Assembly: GCF_014195505.1 (NCBI RefSeq)
Contig: NZ_JACIBV010000001.1
Location: 3,224,001-3,288,000 of the forward strand
Direction of reading: 5' to 3'
DNA: 64,000 bases
Origin: Nonomuraea dietziae
GTDB taxonomy: Bacteria; Actinomycetota; Actinomycetes; Streptosporangiales; Streptosporangiaceae
Shown: in pieces, positions 41,752 through 51,969 of the stretch
Numbering within the stretch: the stretch's first letter is position 1
How the letters are laid out: each line of letters begins with the position of its first letter
Position numbers and translations under genes: made by a program
The notes under the pieces: model-generated
What the model saw: the letters and a program-made list of their open reading frames with translations, nothing else
Told to the model about the DNA's origin: nothing
Databases searched by the model: none

Positions 41752-41767
41752 TCGAGCATATGTTCGA
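41752..41767. promoter_or_regulatory. LexA-type SOS box
   Basis: TCGAGCATATGTTCGA matches the actinobacterial/Gram-positive LexA palindrome TCGAACnnnnGTTCGA with a single mismatch. It lies 66-81 bp upstream of the DUF6504-dnaE2 operon and just after the stop of the neighbouring GntR gene, so it should control dnaE2 induction by DNA damage. Confidence 0.85.
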
Positions 41768-41769
41768 AG

Positions 41770-42501
41770 TCATGAGAGCGCAAGCCGGGTGAGCGGGTTC
41801 GCGCCGATCGAGTTGCGGATGCTGAAGGCGACACTGCCCGCCCGGTACCGGTCGTCCGACCACTCCACGGGCCGCCCCTCCTGAGTGGTGGTGACCCTGC
41901 GCTGGCGCAGGAGCGGGCTGCCTCTCCGCACCCCCAGCAGGCGGGCGTCCTCGCTGCCCGCGGCGACCGCGTCGATGAGGTGCTCGCCGTAGGCGAAGAC
42001 GAGCCCCACGCTCTCGTAGAGCCCCTGGGTCACGGAGACGCAGTCAGGCGGCAGCGCCTCCACCGCGCCGGCGATCCACGAGGCGTAGACGGTCCTCTCT
42101 AGCAGCACGGGCTCGCCCTCCAGTGTGCGCAGTCGCAGCACCTCCAGGACCTCGGGGCTGCCGAGCCTGACCAGCTCGGCGGGCCCCGCCCTGCGGCGGC
42201 GCTGTCCGAGCACCTCGCCGCCCACCCTGTGCCCCTTGGACCTGGCCCACTGGGCGAAGCTGTGCAACTCGGCGAAACTCTGGCTGCGCTCGCCGCCCAG
42301 CACGATGCGCCTGGCTCCCTGCCGCGAGCCCACCAGGCCCTCCGCGGCCAGGACGGCCACCGCCTGCCGTACGGTGCCCCTGGCGGCCGAGTAGCGCGCA
42401 GCGAGCTCGGCCTCCGAGGGCAACTGCGACCCGACGGGATGGACCCCGGCGAGGATCTCGTCGCGCAGCTCAGCGGCGATGAGTTCATAGCGCGCGGCCA
42501 T
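41770..42501 (-). CDS. GntR/HutC-family transcriptional regulator (UTRA domain)
   Basis: 243-aa repressor. Winged HTH ELIAAELRDEILAGVHPVGS, LPSEAELAARYSAARGTVRQ, AVAVLAAEGLVGSRQGAR (residues ~6-65). The C-terminal UTRA ligand-binding domain has VLRLRTLEGEPVLLERTVYA, GLVFAYGEHLIDAV and the terminal DDRYRAGSVAFSIRN. ATG 42501 with GAGAGGGA upstream. Divergent from an ABC importer plus HAD phosphatase operon, hence probably its substrate-responsive repressor; UTRA regulators of phosphonate or sugar operons have this layout. Confidence 0.9.
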   Translation of the reverse strand: MAARYELIAAELRDEILAGVHPVGSQLPSEAELAARYSAARGTVRQAVAVLAAEGLVGSRQGARRIVLGGERSQSFAELHSFAQWARSKGHRVGGEVLGQRRRRAGPAELVRLGSPEVLEVLRLRTLEGEPVLLERTVYASWIAGAVEALPPDCVSVTQGLYESVGLVFAYGEHLIDAVAAGSEDARLLGVRRGSPLLRQRRVTTTQEGRPVEWSDDRYRAGSVAFSIRNSIGANPLTRLALS

Positions 42502-42557
42502 ATGCGATCCCTCTCGTTCACGAAAAAGCAATGTTTATGCGACTAACTGGGTCTGGC

Positions 42558-42571
42558 CTTGTTTGTACAAG
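42558..42571. promoter_or_regulatory. Inverted repeat in the GntR/ABC divergent promoter
   Basis: CTTGT and ACAAG flank TTGT, and an overlapping perfect palindrome TTGTACAA sits at 42563-42570. The site is 42 bp upstream of the importer's GTG and 57 bp from the GntR start, a plausible operator for the divergent GntR protein. Confidence 0.5.
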
Positions 42572-42612
42572 TTCCCCTAGGTTTTATCCACACCCCCGAG
42601 AGTGGAGGCGAC

Positions 42613-43752
42613 GTGTCCGCACCTCGCATCGCAGGCTTGATCGCAGCTCTAACGGTAGTGACCGCGGCGTGCGGCGCAGCGCCGGCCACGGAGACCAAGA
42701 CGGAAGGCGGGGTGAACGCCGCGACGGCGACCTCGGCCGCCGACTTCGGTGGTCTCGACAAGCTGGTCGAAGCGGCCAAGAAGGAGGGCAACCTCCACGT
42801 CATCGCACTCCCGCCGGATTGGGCCAACTACGGCGAGATAATCAAGAAGTTTCAGGAGAAGTACGGCATCGCCATCGAGAGCGAGAACCCCGACGCCTCC
42901 AGCGCCGACGAGATCAACGCGGTGAAGACCCGCAAGGGCCAGGATCGCGCGCCCGACGTGCTGGACGTCGGCCAGGCCTTCGCCTTCAGCGGCGCCAAGG
43001 AGGGCCTGTACGCCTCCTACAAGGTGCAGAGCTGGGACAAGATCCCCGAGGGCCAGAAGGACCCGAACGGCCTGTGGGTCAACGACTACGGCGGCTACGT
43101 CTCCATCGGCTGCGACGCCAAGAAGATCGGCACCTGCCCGCAGACCTTCGCCGACCTGCTGAAGCCCGAGTACAAGGGCAAGGTCGCGCTCAACGGCAAC
43201 CCGAACAAGTCGGGCTCGGCCTTCGGCGGCGTCTGGGCTGCCTCGCTGGCCGAGGGCGGCTCGCTCGACGACATCGGCCCCGGCGTGCAGTTCTTCAAGA
43301 AGCTGAAGGACGTCGGCAACTACAACCCCGTCGAGTCCACGCCGGCGACGGTCGAGAAGGGCGAGACGCCCATCAGCATCGACTGGGACTACCTCAACGC
43401 CGGCTACCGCGAGCAGTTCCTGGCCAAGGGCCTCGACTTCCAGGTGGTCGTGCCGACGGACGGCGTCTACGCCCAGTACTACGCGCAGGCCATCAACAAG
43501 GACGCCCCGCATCCGGCGGCCGCGCGGCTGTGGATGGAGTTCCTCTACAGCGCCGAGGGCCAGAACCTGTGGCTCAAGGGCGGCGCCCGTCCGGTGCTGA
43601 TGCCCTCGATGACCACCGAAGGCACCATCGACAAGGCGCTGGCCGACAAGCTGCCGCCGGTCGAAGGTGAGGCCAAGTTCCCGACCGAGGACCAGGTCAA
43701 CAAGGCCAAGGACGCCCTGGCCAAGACCTGGGACGCGGCCGTCGCCGGCTGA
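42613..43752 (+). CDS. ABC transporter substrate-binding lipoprotein
   Basis: 379-aa extracytoplasmic binding protein of the Fe3+/thiamine/phosphonate/polyamine superfamily cluster. Lipoprotein signal with lipobox VTAAC (lipidated Cys20). Mature chain has LDKLVEAAKKEGNLHVIALP, APDVLDVGQAFAF, DLLKPEYKGKVALNG and IDWDYLNAGYREQF. GTG 42613 with GTGGAGG upstream; a longer GTG at 42559 would lie in the operator. The ligand is not evident; the downstream HAD phosphatase hints at a phosphorylated or phosphonate solute. First gene of a five-gene operon. Confidence 0.92.
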   Translation: MSAPRIAGLIAALTVVTAACGAAPATETKTEGGVNAATATSAADFGGLDKLVEAAKKEGNLHVIALPPDWANYGEIIKKFQEKYGIAIESENPDASSADEINAVKTRKGQDRAPDVLDVGQAFAFSGAKEGLYASYKVQSWDKIPEGQKDPNGLWVNDYGGYVSIGCDAKKIGTCPQTFADLLKPEYKGKVALNGNPNKSGSAFGGVWAASLAEGGSLDDIGPGVQFFKKLKDVGNYNPVESTPATVEKGETPISIDWDYLNAGYREQFLAKGLDFQVVVPTDGVYAQYYAQAINKDAPHPAAARLWMEFLYSAEGQNLWLKGGARPVLMPSMTTEGTIDKALADKLPPVEGEAKFPTEDQVNKAKDALAKTWDAAVAG

Positions 43753-44552
43753 TGCGGCGCTCACTCGGCGCGCTGCCGCTGCTCGTCTTCGTCGGGCTCG
43801 CCTTCGGGATCCCCGCCATCGCCATGGTGGCGGGGGCCTTCACCCCCGGGCTGGACAACCTGGCGCTGACCCTGCAGGGCGGCTACCTGCTCGCCCTCCT
43901 CAACAGCGTGAAGCTCTCGGCCGTGGTGGCGGTGCTGGGCGCGGTGCTCGGCACCTTCCTCGCCCAGGCCGTCGTCACCTCCCGCTCGACGGCGCTGCGC
44001 GAGGCCGTCCTGACCGCCTCGGGCGTGCTGGCCAACTTCGGCGGCGTGCCGCTGGCCTTCTTCTGGGTGGCCACGCTCGGCAACGCGGGCGTGGTCAGCG
44101 GCCTGCTCGGCCTGCCGTCCGGCTCGCTGTTCAGCTTCTGGGGCCTGGCCCTGGTCTACCTGTACTTCGCCGTGCCGCTCATGGTGCTGGTCATCGCGCC
44201 GGCCCTGGACGGCCTGCGCCCGCAGTGGCGCGAGGCCGCCGCCAACAACGGCGCCACCACCCGGCACTACTGGCGCCACGTCGGCCTGCCCGTGCTGACC
44301 CCCGGCCTGCTCGGCGGCGTGGTGCTGCTGTTCGGCTCGGCCTTCGCCGCCTACGCCACCGCCTCGGCGATGGGGGCGGGCACCGTGCTGCCGCTGGTCA
44401 CGCTGAAGATCGCGGCGGCCCTTTCCGGCGACGTGCAGACCGGTTTCGAGAACGTGGGCCTCGCGCTCAGCCTGGACATGGTCCTGGTCGCCGCGCTGGT
44501 CATGGCGGTCTACCTGCCGCTGCAGAAGAGGAGCACCCGATGGCTGCAGTGA
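43752..44552 (+). CDS. ABC transporter permease
   Basis: 266-aa inner-membrane permease with about six segments (LPLLVFVGLAFGIPAIAMVA, VKLSAVVAVLGAVLGTFLAQ, FWGLALVYLYFAVPLMVLVI, LLGGVVLLFGSAFAAYATAS, MVLVAALVMAVYLPL). The ATPase-coupling loop EAAANNGATTRHYWRHVGLP carries the EAA motif. ATG shares one base with the preceding TGA (TGATG). Works with the next permease. Confidence 0.93.
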   Translation: MRRSLGALPLLVFVGLAFGIPAIAMVAGAFTPGLDNLALTLQGGYLLALLNSVKLSAVVAVLGAVLGTFLAQAVVTSRSTALREAVLTASGVLANFGGVPLAFFWVATLGNAGVVSGLLGLPSGSLFSFWGLALVYLYFAVPLMVLVIAPALDGLRPQWREAAANNGATTRHYWRHVGLPVLTPGLLGGVVLLFGSAFAAYATASAMGAGTVLPLVTLKIAAALSGDVQTGFENVGLALSLDMVLVAALVMAVYLPLQKRSTRWLQ

Positions 44553-44562
44553 GGTGCGCGCC

Positions 44563-45426
44563 ATGACCACGCTCGCGCCCGTCGCGCCGGCCCCCGAGAC
44601 CGTGCCCTCGGGACAGGCCCGCACCGGCGGGTCCAGGCTCTGGCGCCGCTTCGTCCTGGCGCTGGCCGGCCTCTACTTCCTGGTCCCGCTCGGCGCGTCC
44701 TTCTGGTTCACGATCTACAACGAGGCCACGGGCGTGTCGTTCGCGCCGTACGCGGAGCTGTGGACCGCCGAGGGCTTCCTGTCGAGCCTGCTGCTCTCCC
44801 TCGGGCTGGCCGTGGCCACCATTGTGCTGGTGCTGCTGCTCACCCTGCCCGCCATGATCACCGTACGGCTGGCCGCGCCGCGCCTGCGTCCCGTCATGGA
44901 GGTCGTCTGCACGCTGCCGCTGGTGGTGCCGCCGATCACCTTCGTCGCGGGCATCAGCAGGTCGCTCCAGGTGGGCGGCGAGGTGCTCGCGCCGACGCCG
45001 TTCTGGGCCACGCTGATCGCCATCCAGGACCAGGACTTCCCCCTGGTGCTGGTGTTCGTCTACGTCATCCTCGTGCTGCCGTTCGTCTACCGTTCGCTCG
45101 ACGCGGGGCTGCGCACGATGGACGTGCGCACACTGGTCGAGGCGGCGCGCAACCTGGGTGCGTCGTGGCCCTACGTGATGTTCAGGGTGATCGTCCCCAA
45201 CCTGCGCTCGGCGCTGGCCAGCGCCTCCTTCCTCACCCTGGCCCTGGTGCTGGGCGAGTACACCGTGGCCAGCATCCTCGGCTACCAGCCGTTCGCGGTC
45301 TGGATCGTCACGATCTCGGGCTCCAAGGGCCAGCTGTCGGTCGCCGTCTCCGTGCTCAGCCTCCTGCTCACCTGGCTGCTGCTGCTCACTATCTCTGGAG
45401 GTACCCGTGGCCGCCGCTCGGCTTGA
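44563..45426 (+). CDS. ABC transporter permease
   Basis: 287-aa second permease of the importer. Segments at FVLALAGLYFLVPLGASFWF, LLLSLGLAVATIVLVLLLTL, PLVLVFVYVILVLPFVY, and VSVLSLLLTWLLLLTI, with EAA loop LVEAARNLGASWPYVMFRVI. ATG 44563 preferred; GTG 44554 is in frame just upstream. The end overlaps the ATPase gene by 20 bp. Confidence 0.92.
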   Translation: MTTLAPVAPAPETVPSGQARTGGSRLWRRFVLALAGLYFLVPLGASFWFTIYNEATGVSFAPYAELWTAEGFLSSLLLSLGLAVATIVLVLLLTLPAMITVRLAAPRLRPVMEVVCTLPLVVPPITFVAGISRSLQVGGEVLAPTPFWATLIAIQDQDFPLVLVFVYVILVLPFVYRSLDAGLRTMDVRTLVEAARNLGASWPYVMFRVIVPNLRSALASASFLTLALVLGEYTVASILGYQPFAVWIVTISGSKGQLSVAVSVLSLLLTWLLLLTISGGTRGRRSA

Positions 45427-46546
45427 GTTCAAGGGCCTGCGCAGGGCCTTCGGCAGGACGGTCGCCCTCGACGGCTTCGACCTGACCATCGAGCCCGGCG
45501 AGCTCGTCGCCCTGCTCGGCCCCTCGGGCTGCGGCAAGACGACCGCGCTGCGCTGCGTGGCCGGCTTCGAACGCCCCGACGAGGGCGCGGTGCTGGTGGA
45601 CGGCAAGGACATCACCGGCGTGCCCGCCAACAAGCGCGACGCGGGCATGGTCTTCCAGTCCTACTCCCTGTTCCCCAACCTCGACGCCGCGGAGAACGTC
45701 GCCTTCGGCCTGCGCGTCCGCAAGGCCCCGAAGGCCCAGCGGCGGGCCAGGGCGCTGGAGCTGCTGGAGCTGGTCGGCCTGCCCTCCCAGGCCGACCGCT
45801 ACCCGCACCAGCTCTCGGGCGGCCAGCAGCAGCGCGTCGCACTGGCCCGCGCGCTGGCGCTGTCGCCTCGCGTGCTGCTGCTCGACGAGCCGCTGTCGGC
45901 GCTGGACGCCAAGGTGCGCGTCTCGCTGCGCGAGGAGATCCGCCGCCTCCAGCTCGACCTGGGCATCACCACGATCTTCGTGACGCACGACCAGGAGGAG
46001 GCGCTGTCGATCGCCGACCGCGTCGCCGTCCTGCGCGACGGGCGGCTCGAGCAGTGCGGCACGCCCGCCGAGGTCTACGACCGCCCCTCCACCCCGTTCG
46101 TGGCCGAGTTCGTCGGCGCCATGAACCACCTGCCAGGACGGGTCTCCGGCGACCAGGTAACGGTGCTGGGTCAGCTCCTGCCCCTCGACGGCGCCTTCGC
46201 AGGGCCCGACGTGGACGTCCTGATCAGGCCGGAGGCGGTCTTGGTCAGCCCCTCGCCCGAGGGGCGCGCCGAGGTCGTGGCCGCCTCGTTCCGAGGCGCG
46301 TCCGTCCGCCTGAGGCTCTCCCTCGAGGGCGGCGAGGTGCTGGCCGACGTGCCCGGCCACGAGGCCGTACGGCTGGCGCCCGGCACGCGCGTGTCCGTCC
46401 GGCTGGTCGAAAGGCCCGTCCTGGTGGCGCCGCGCACCTCCGCCGCCCCCGCGCCGTCGAAGGAGTCCGGGGACGGGCCCGAGGAAGCCGCCCCGGGCAC
46501 GGTGGCCCCTTCCGATGCTCCGAAGGATCCCGCGGGTGCCTCCTGA
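45407..46546 (+). CDS. ABC transporter ATP-binding protein (PotA/FbpC type)
   Basis: 379-aa ATPase of the same importer. Walker A GPSGCGKTT, Q-loop FQSYSLFPNL, signature LSGGQQQRVALARAL, Walker B VLLLDEPLSALD, switch His VTHDQEEAL. A C-terminal TOBE domain (VLIRPEAVLVSPSPEGRAEV) follows, then a disordered Ala/Pro/Ser tail of ~30 residues. GTG 45407 with CTGGAGGTACCC upstream, inside the previous permease gene. Confidence 0.94.
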   Translation: MAAARLEFKGLRRAFGRTVALDGFDLTIEPGELVALLGPSGCGKTTALRCVAGFERPDEGAVLVDGKDITGVPANKRDAGMVFQSYSLFPNLDAAENVAFGLRVRKAPKAQRRARALELLELVGLPSQADRYPHQLSGGQQQRVALARALALSPRVLLLDEPLSALDAKVRVSLREEIRRLQLDLGITTIFVTHDQEEALSIADRVAVLRDGRLEQCGTPAEVYDRPSTPFVAEFVGAMNHLPGRVSGDQVTVLGQLLPLDGAFAGPDVDVLIRPEAVLVSPSPEGRAEVVAASFRGASVRLRLSLEGGEVLADVPGHEAVRLAPGTRVSVRLVERPVLVAPRTSAAPAPSKESGDGPEEAAPGTVAPSDAPKDPAGAS

Positions 46547-47159
46547 CCCCACCCGTTCCGCCCCCGCGCCCTTCGACGCGGTCCTGTTCGACATGGACGG
46601 CACCCTCGTGGACACCGAGGGGCTGTGGTGGGAGGCGACCGCCGACGTGGCCGCCGGCCTCGGCCGTGAGCTCGGCCCCTCCGACCTCCCCCACGTGCTC
46701 GGCCGCACGGTCCACGACACCGCGTGCCACCTCGCCCCCGACGACGTCGCCAGGGTGTCCGACCGGCTGACGGACTCCTTCGCCGACCGCATCAGGAAGG
46801 GCGTGCGGGTCGTGCCGGGGGCGAGGGAGCTGCTGCGCGCCCTCACCGCGAGCGCCGTCCCCACCGCGCTGGTCAGTGCCTCGCCCCGGTCGATCGTCGA
46901 ACTGGTGCTGCCCTCGCTCGGCCACCGCTTCGAGGTGGTGGTGGCCGCCGAGGACACCGCGCGCGGCAAGCCGTACCCCGACCCGTATCTGGAGGCCGCG
47001 CGCCTGCTGGAGACCGACCCGCGGCGGTGCGTGGCGCTGGAGGACAGCCCCACGGGCGTCGCCGCCGCCACGACCGCGGGATGCGACGTGCTGGTCGTGT
47101 CTGTCGAGGTGGGGCTGCCCGCGCTCGCCGACGTCATCCGGCGCAAGGGGAGGTCCTAA
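46536..47159 (+). CDS. HAD-family phosphatase (beta-phosphoglucomutase-like)
   Basis: 207-aa cytoplasmic HAD hydrolase. Motif I DMDGTLVDTEG with the nucleophile Asp, motif II TALVSAS, motif III Lys in RGKPYPDPYL, motif IV ALEDSPTGVAAATTAG. A helical cap follows motif I, giving subfamily I. The overlap with the ATPase gene (11 bp from GTG 46536) places it in the importer operon, so it likely dephosphorylates the imported solute or a product. Alternative ATG at 46515. Substrate unknown. Confidence 0.9.
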   Translation: MPPDPTRSAPAPFDAVLFDMDGTLVDTEGLWWEATADVAAGLGRELGPSDLPHVLGRTVHDTACHLAPDDVARVSDRLTDSFADRIRKGVRVVPGARELLRALTASAVPTALVSASPRSIVELVLPSLGHRFEVVVAAEDTARGKPYPDPYLEAARLLETDPRRCVALEDSPTGVAAATTAGCDVLVVSVEVGLPALADVIRRKGRS

Positions 47160-47189
47160 ATGGCGTCGATGTCGCTAAGCTGACCCGTC

Positions 47190-48825
47190 GTGAACCAGAT
47201 CGGACGCTACAGGCTGTTGCACGTGCTCGGCAGAGGGGGCATGGGCACCGTCCACCTGGCCGAGGATCCCGCGGGGCAGCGCGTCGCGATCAAGGTGATC
47301 AATCCCGAACTCAGCCAGCACGAGCAGTTCAGGGCGCGCTTCAGGAGAGAGGCCGACGCGGCGCTCAGGGTGCGCAGGTTCTGCACGGCCGCGGTGCTGG
47401 AGGCGGCCCTCGACGGCGACCAGCTGTACGTGGTGACCGAGTACGTGCCGGGGCCCAATCTGGAGGAGGCGGTCAGGCAGTCCGGGCCGCTCAGGGGCTC
47501 CAGCCTCGACGCGCTGGCCGTCAGCGTGGCCACCGCGCTGACCGCCATCCACGGCGCGGGTGTGGTGCACAGGGATCTGAAGCCGTCCAACGTGCTGCTG
47601 TCGCCCGTGGGCCCGAGGGTGATCGACTTCGGCATCGCCAGGGCGCTCGACGAGATCGGCGGGGTCACCGGCACCGGTGAGCTGATCGGCACGCCCCGCT
47701 ACATGGCGCCCGAGGTGCTGAGGGGCGAGCCCGTCTCCGCCGCGTGCGACGTGTTCTCGTGGGGCTGCCTGCTGGCGTTCGCCGCGACGGGGAAGGCGCC
47801 CTTCCCCGGCGAGACGTTGCCCTCCATCATCTACCAGGTGCTCAACACCGAGCCCGTGCTCGAAGGGCTGGAGCCCGCGCTGCGCGAGCTGGTCGTGGCC
47901 TCGCTGGCCAAGGACCCGGCCTGGAGGCCGACCGCGCAGCAGCTCCTCGACCAGCTGATCGGCCGCCAGGGCCGCGCCCGAGCAGGTGGCGCACACCGTC
48001 CAGGTGGCCTGGCAGGAGGGCACGACGCCCTACACGGCCGCCGCACGGCGTCCGCCCGGCGGGCCAGGGGACGGCTCGCGTCGCACGTCGCGAGGCAGGC
48101 TGCTGGCGGGGCTGGCGGTGGCGGCGGCGCTGCTGGTGGGCGGGGGCGTCGCGGTGTGGGCGATGCTGCCGAGCGGGCCTCCCGACCTGCCTCCGCTCTT
48201 CTCCGACGACTTCACCTCGACCTCCAGCGGGTGGAGCGGCACCTACGATCCCGACGCCACCGACAGCTACGGCTACATCACCTCCGACTTCACCTACGGC
48301 CTCGACGCGGGTGAGTACAACGAGGAGCGCTGGGCGCAGGCGCCCGTCCCCTACGCCACCGAGAAGAACCCCACGCCCGACCCCACGGCCACACCGACGC
48401 CGATGATCCCCTCGACGCTGGTCATCGGGGTGGCGGCCAAGGTCAGGTCGGGCAGCGGCGAGTTCGGCATGTGGTGCCGAGGCGACGACGCCGGCACCTA
48501 CTACGAGTTCACCCTCGACACCTCGGGCAACGCCAGGATCCGCCGCATCCTGGAGAAGGCGGGCGGGAACCTGGCCGCTCCTGTCAAGGTCGACGGCTTC
48601 AATCCCAAGGAGCGCAACCAGATCCAGGTGGCCTGCGAGGAAAACGGCGGCGCCACCCGGCTGACCATGTGGATCAACGGCAAGCGGGTCCACAAGGTCG
48701 ACGACCCCAACGGGCTGCCGACGGGCGACATCGGACTGTTCGCCCGCATCCCCAAGGGCAGCGCCAACCCCCTCAAGGTGGTCTACGACGACTTCGAGAT
48801 GCGCGGGGTCAAGCAGCAGCCCTAG
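47190..48825 (+). pseudogene. Transmembrane Ser/Thr protein kinase, frameshifted
   Basis: Hanks-type kinase followed in another frame by its own membrane and extracellular part. Frame one (from GTG 47190): GRGGMGTV glycine loop, Lys35 (VAIKV), HRDLKPSN (127-134), DFG (146-148), MAPE, ending near QQLLDQLIGRQ. Frame two from about 47983: EQVAHTVQVAWQEGTTPY, a juxtamembrane linker, TM segment LLAGLAVAAALLVGGGVAVW, and an extracellular beta domain ending WINGKRVHKVDDPNGLP...VYDDFEMRG. Deleting one C at 47977-47979 joins them. After the shift, frame one turns into Gly/Arg-rich nonsense. Sequencing error or a real break separating kinase from sensor. Confidence 0.82.
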
Positions 48826-49385
48826 AGGACCCCCGCCCTGGCGGCGGCCAGCGCGGTGGCGGCGGCCCTGTCGGCGTCCTTCTCCTCCACCCGCTCGTGC
48901 GCGATGAACAGGCGGTAGTACACCGGCGCCACCGTGGCCCTGACCACCTCCTCGGCGTCGGTGCCCGCCGGGAGCTCGCCGCGCTCGACGGCCCTACGCA
49001 CGATCACCGCCGACTGGGCGTGACGGGCGGTGTAGAAGCCGTTCAGCGCCCTGGCCGCGGCCTCGTCCTGCATGCCTGCGGCGACGAAGGCCGTCGCGGT
49101 CGGGTCCATCCCCCTGCGCACCATCCTGGCCAGCTCCCGCAGGTCCCCCTCGATCGTGCCGGTGTCGGGCACCGGCCACGGCTCTTCGGCGGCCAGTTCG
49201 AGCGCGTCGGCGATCAGCCCCTCCACGCCCGTCCACCGCCGGTAGACGGTGGTCTTGTGCACGCCCGAACGGGCGGCCACGTTCTCCACGGTCAGGCCCT
49301 GGTACCCGTGCTCGGCCAGCTCGGCGAGCGTGGCCTGTCTCACGGCGTCGCGAACCCGGGCGCTGCGCCCTCCAGGACGTTCCAA
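48822..49385 (-). CDS. TetR-family transcriptional regulator
   Basis: 187-aa repressor. HTH: VRQATLAELAEHGYQGLTVE, NVAARSGVHKTTVYRRWTGV, EGLIADALEL. C-terminal helical domain of the TetR_C type. The start is TTG at 49385 with GGAG 7 bp upstream; no ATG or GTG fits as well. Divergent from an ABC-F gene 49 bp away with strong palindromes between, so it probably represses that gene and itself in response to an antibiotic-like ligand. Its stop shares CTAG with the kinase stop. Confidence 0.88.
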   Translation of the reverse strand: MERPGGRSARVRDAVRQATLAELAEHGYQGLTVENVAARSGVHKTTVYRRWTGVEGLIADALELAAEEPWPVPDTGTIEGDLRELARMVRRGMDPTATAFVAAGMQDEAAARALNGFYTARHAQSAVIVRRAVERGELPAGTDAEEVVRATVAPVYYRLFIAHERVEEKDADRAAATALAAARAGVL

Positions 49386-49395
49386 AGTCTACTCC

Positions 49396-49432
49396 AGTTG
49401 CATTAGTAGCACTCTTAATGCAACTATAGTTG
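49396..49432. promoter_or_regulatory. Compound palindromic operator between TetR and ABC-F genes
   Basis: AGTTGCATTA (49396-49405) and TAATGCAACT (49416-49425) form a perfect 10-bp inverted repeat around a 10-bp spacer. CAACTATAGTTG (49421-49432) is a second perfect palindrome overlapping it. TATAGT (49425-49430) resembles a -10 box placed so transcription would start at or near the ABC-F ATG. The arrangement fits TetR repression of both directions. Confidence 0.8.
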
Positions 49433-49434
49433 CG

Positions 49435-50936
<1,502 letters not shown>

Positions 50937-50952
<16 letters not shown>

Positions 50953-51896
50953 TCAATGCCCAGGGCGGACCCGAGGTTCTCGAGTACGCCGAGCACCCCG
51001 ACCCGGCGCCGGGCCCCGGCGAGGTGCTGATCGACGTCGCGGCCAGCGGCGTCAACTTCATCGACGTCTACCACCGCACCGGCACCTACCCCCTCAGCCT
51101 GCCCTCCCCCATCGGCTCCGAGGGGGCGGGGACCGTCGCCGCCGTGGGCGAAGGGGTGAGCGGCGTGAGCGTCGGTGACAGCGTGGCGTGGGTGAACGTC
51201 CTCGGCAGCTACGCCGAGAAGGTCGTCGTGCCGGCCGACAGGGTGGTGCCCGTGCCGGCCGGGGTCTCCTCCGAGCAGGCCGCCGCCTCGCTCCTGCAGG
51301 GCATGACCGCCCACTTCCTCACCCACTCCGTGCACGAGGTGAAGCAGGGCGAGGTCATGCTCGTGCACGCGGGGGCGGGCGGCATGGGCCAGATGCTCAT
51401 CCAGCTCGGCAAGCTCAAGGGCGCCAGGGTGCTGACCACCGTCTCCTCCGATGCGAAGGAGAAGCTGGCCCGCGAGGCGGGCGCGGACGAGGTGTTCCGC
51501 TACGACGACTTCCCCGCCTCGGTCAGGAAGGTGGTTCCCGGTGGCGTGGACGTCGTCTACGACGGCGTGGGCGCCGCCACCTTCGACGGGGGCCTCGCCT
51601 CCCTGCGAGCCCGAGGGCTCATGGTCCTGTACGGCGCCGCCAGCGGACCCGTGCCGCCGCTCGACCCCCAGGTGCTCAACAGGAGCGGCTCGCTCTACCT
51701 GACCAGGCCGTCGCTCGTGCACTTCGTCGCCGAGCGCGACGAGCTCCTCTGGCGCGCGGCCGACCTGTTCGGCTGGCTGGCGTCGGGCGAGCTGAAGATC
51801 ACCATCTCGGAGCGCTACCCGCTGGCCGACGCGGCACGGGCGCACGAGGACCTGCAGGGCCGCAGGACCACGGGCAAGCTCCTGCTCGTGCCGTGA
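50937..51896 (+). CDS. NADPH:quinone oxidoreductase (Qor, zinc-free MDR family)
   Basis: 319-aa medium-chain oxidoreductase reducing quinones with NADPH. Typical run: MHAIVINAQGGPEVLEYAEH, GVNFIDVYHRTGTYP, IGSEGAGTVAAVGEGVSGV, AASLLQGMTAHFL, then the NADP-binding VHAGAGGMGQMLIQLGKLKG. Zinc ligands of alcohol dehydrogenases are absent as expected. ATG overlaps the ABC-F gene by 16 bp with GGAG just upstream, so both are one transcript. A long terminator follows. Confidence 0.94.
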
Positions 51897-51901
51897 GCGT
51901 C

Positions 51902-51934
51902 AACCGGTGAAGCCGCCGGGCGGCTTCACCGGTT
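51902..51934 (+). terminator. Perfect 16-bp stem terminator
   Basis: AACCGGTGAAGCCGCC and its exact complement GGCGGCTTCACCGGTT flank a single G, 5 bp after the quinone oxidoreductase stop. A very stable intrinsic terminator without T-tract, symmetrical for either strand. Confidence 0.8.
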
Positions 51935-51960
51935 ATCCGAAATTCCGAATAATTGGATAA
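51933..51960. promoter_or_regulatory. AT-rich inverted repeat before the beta-lactamase-like gene
   Basis: TTATCC (51933-51938) and GGATAA (51955-51960) frame an AT-rich 16-bp interior with repeated CCGAA(A/T). It lies 9 bp before the start codon of the hydrolase gene and is markedly AT-rich for this genome; it could be a promoter/operator for the ArsR-type protein encoded by the next gene. Confidence 0.45.
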
Positions 51961-51969
51961 GCTGACGGC

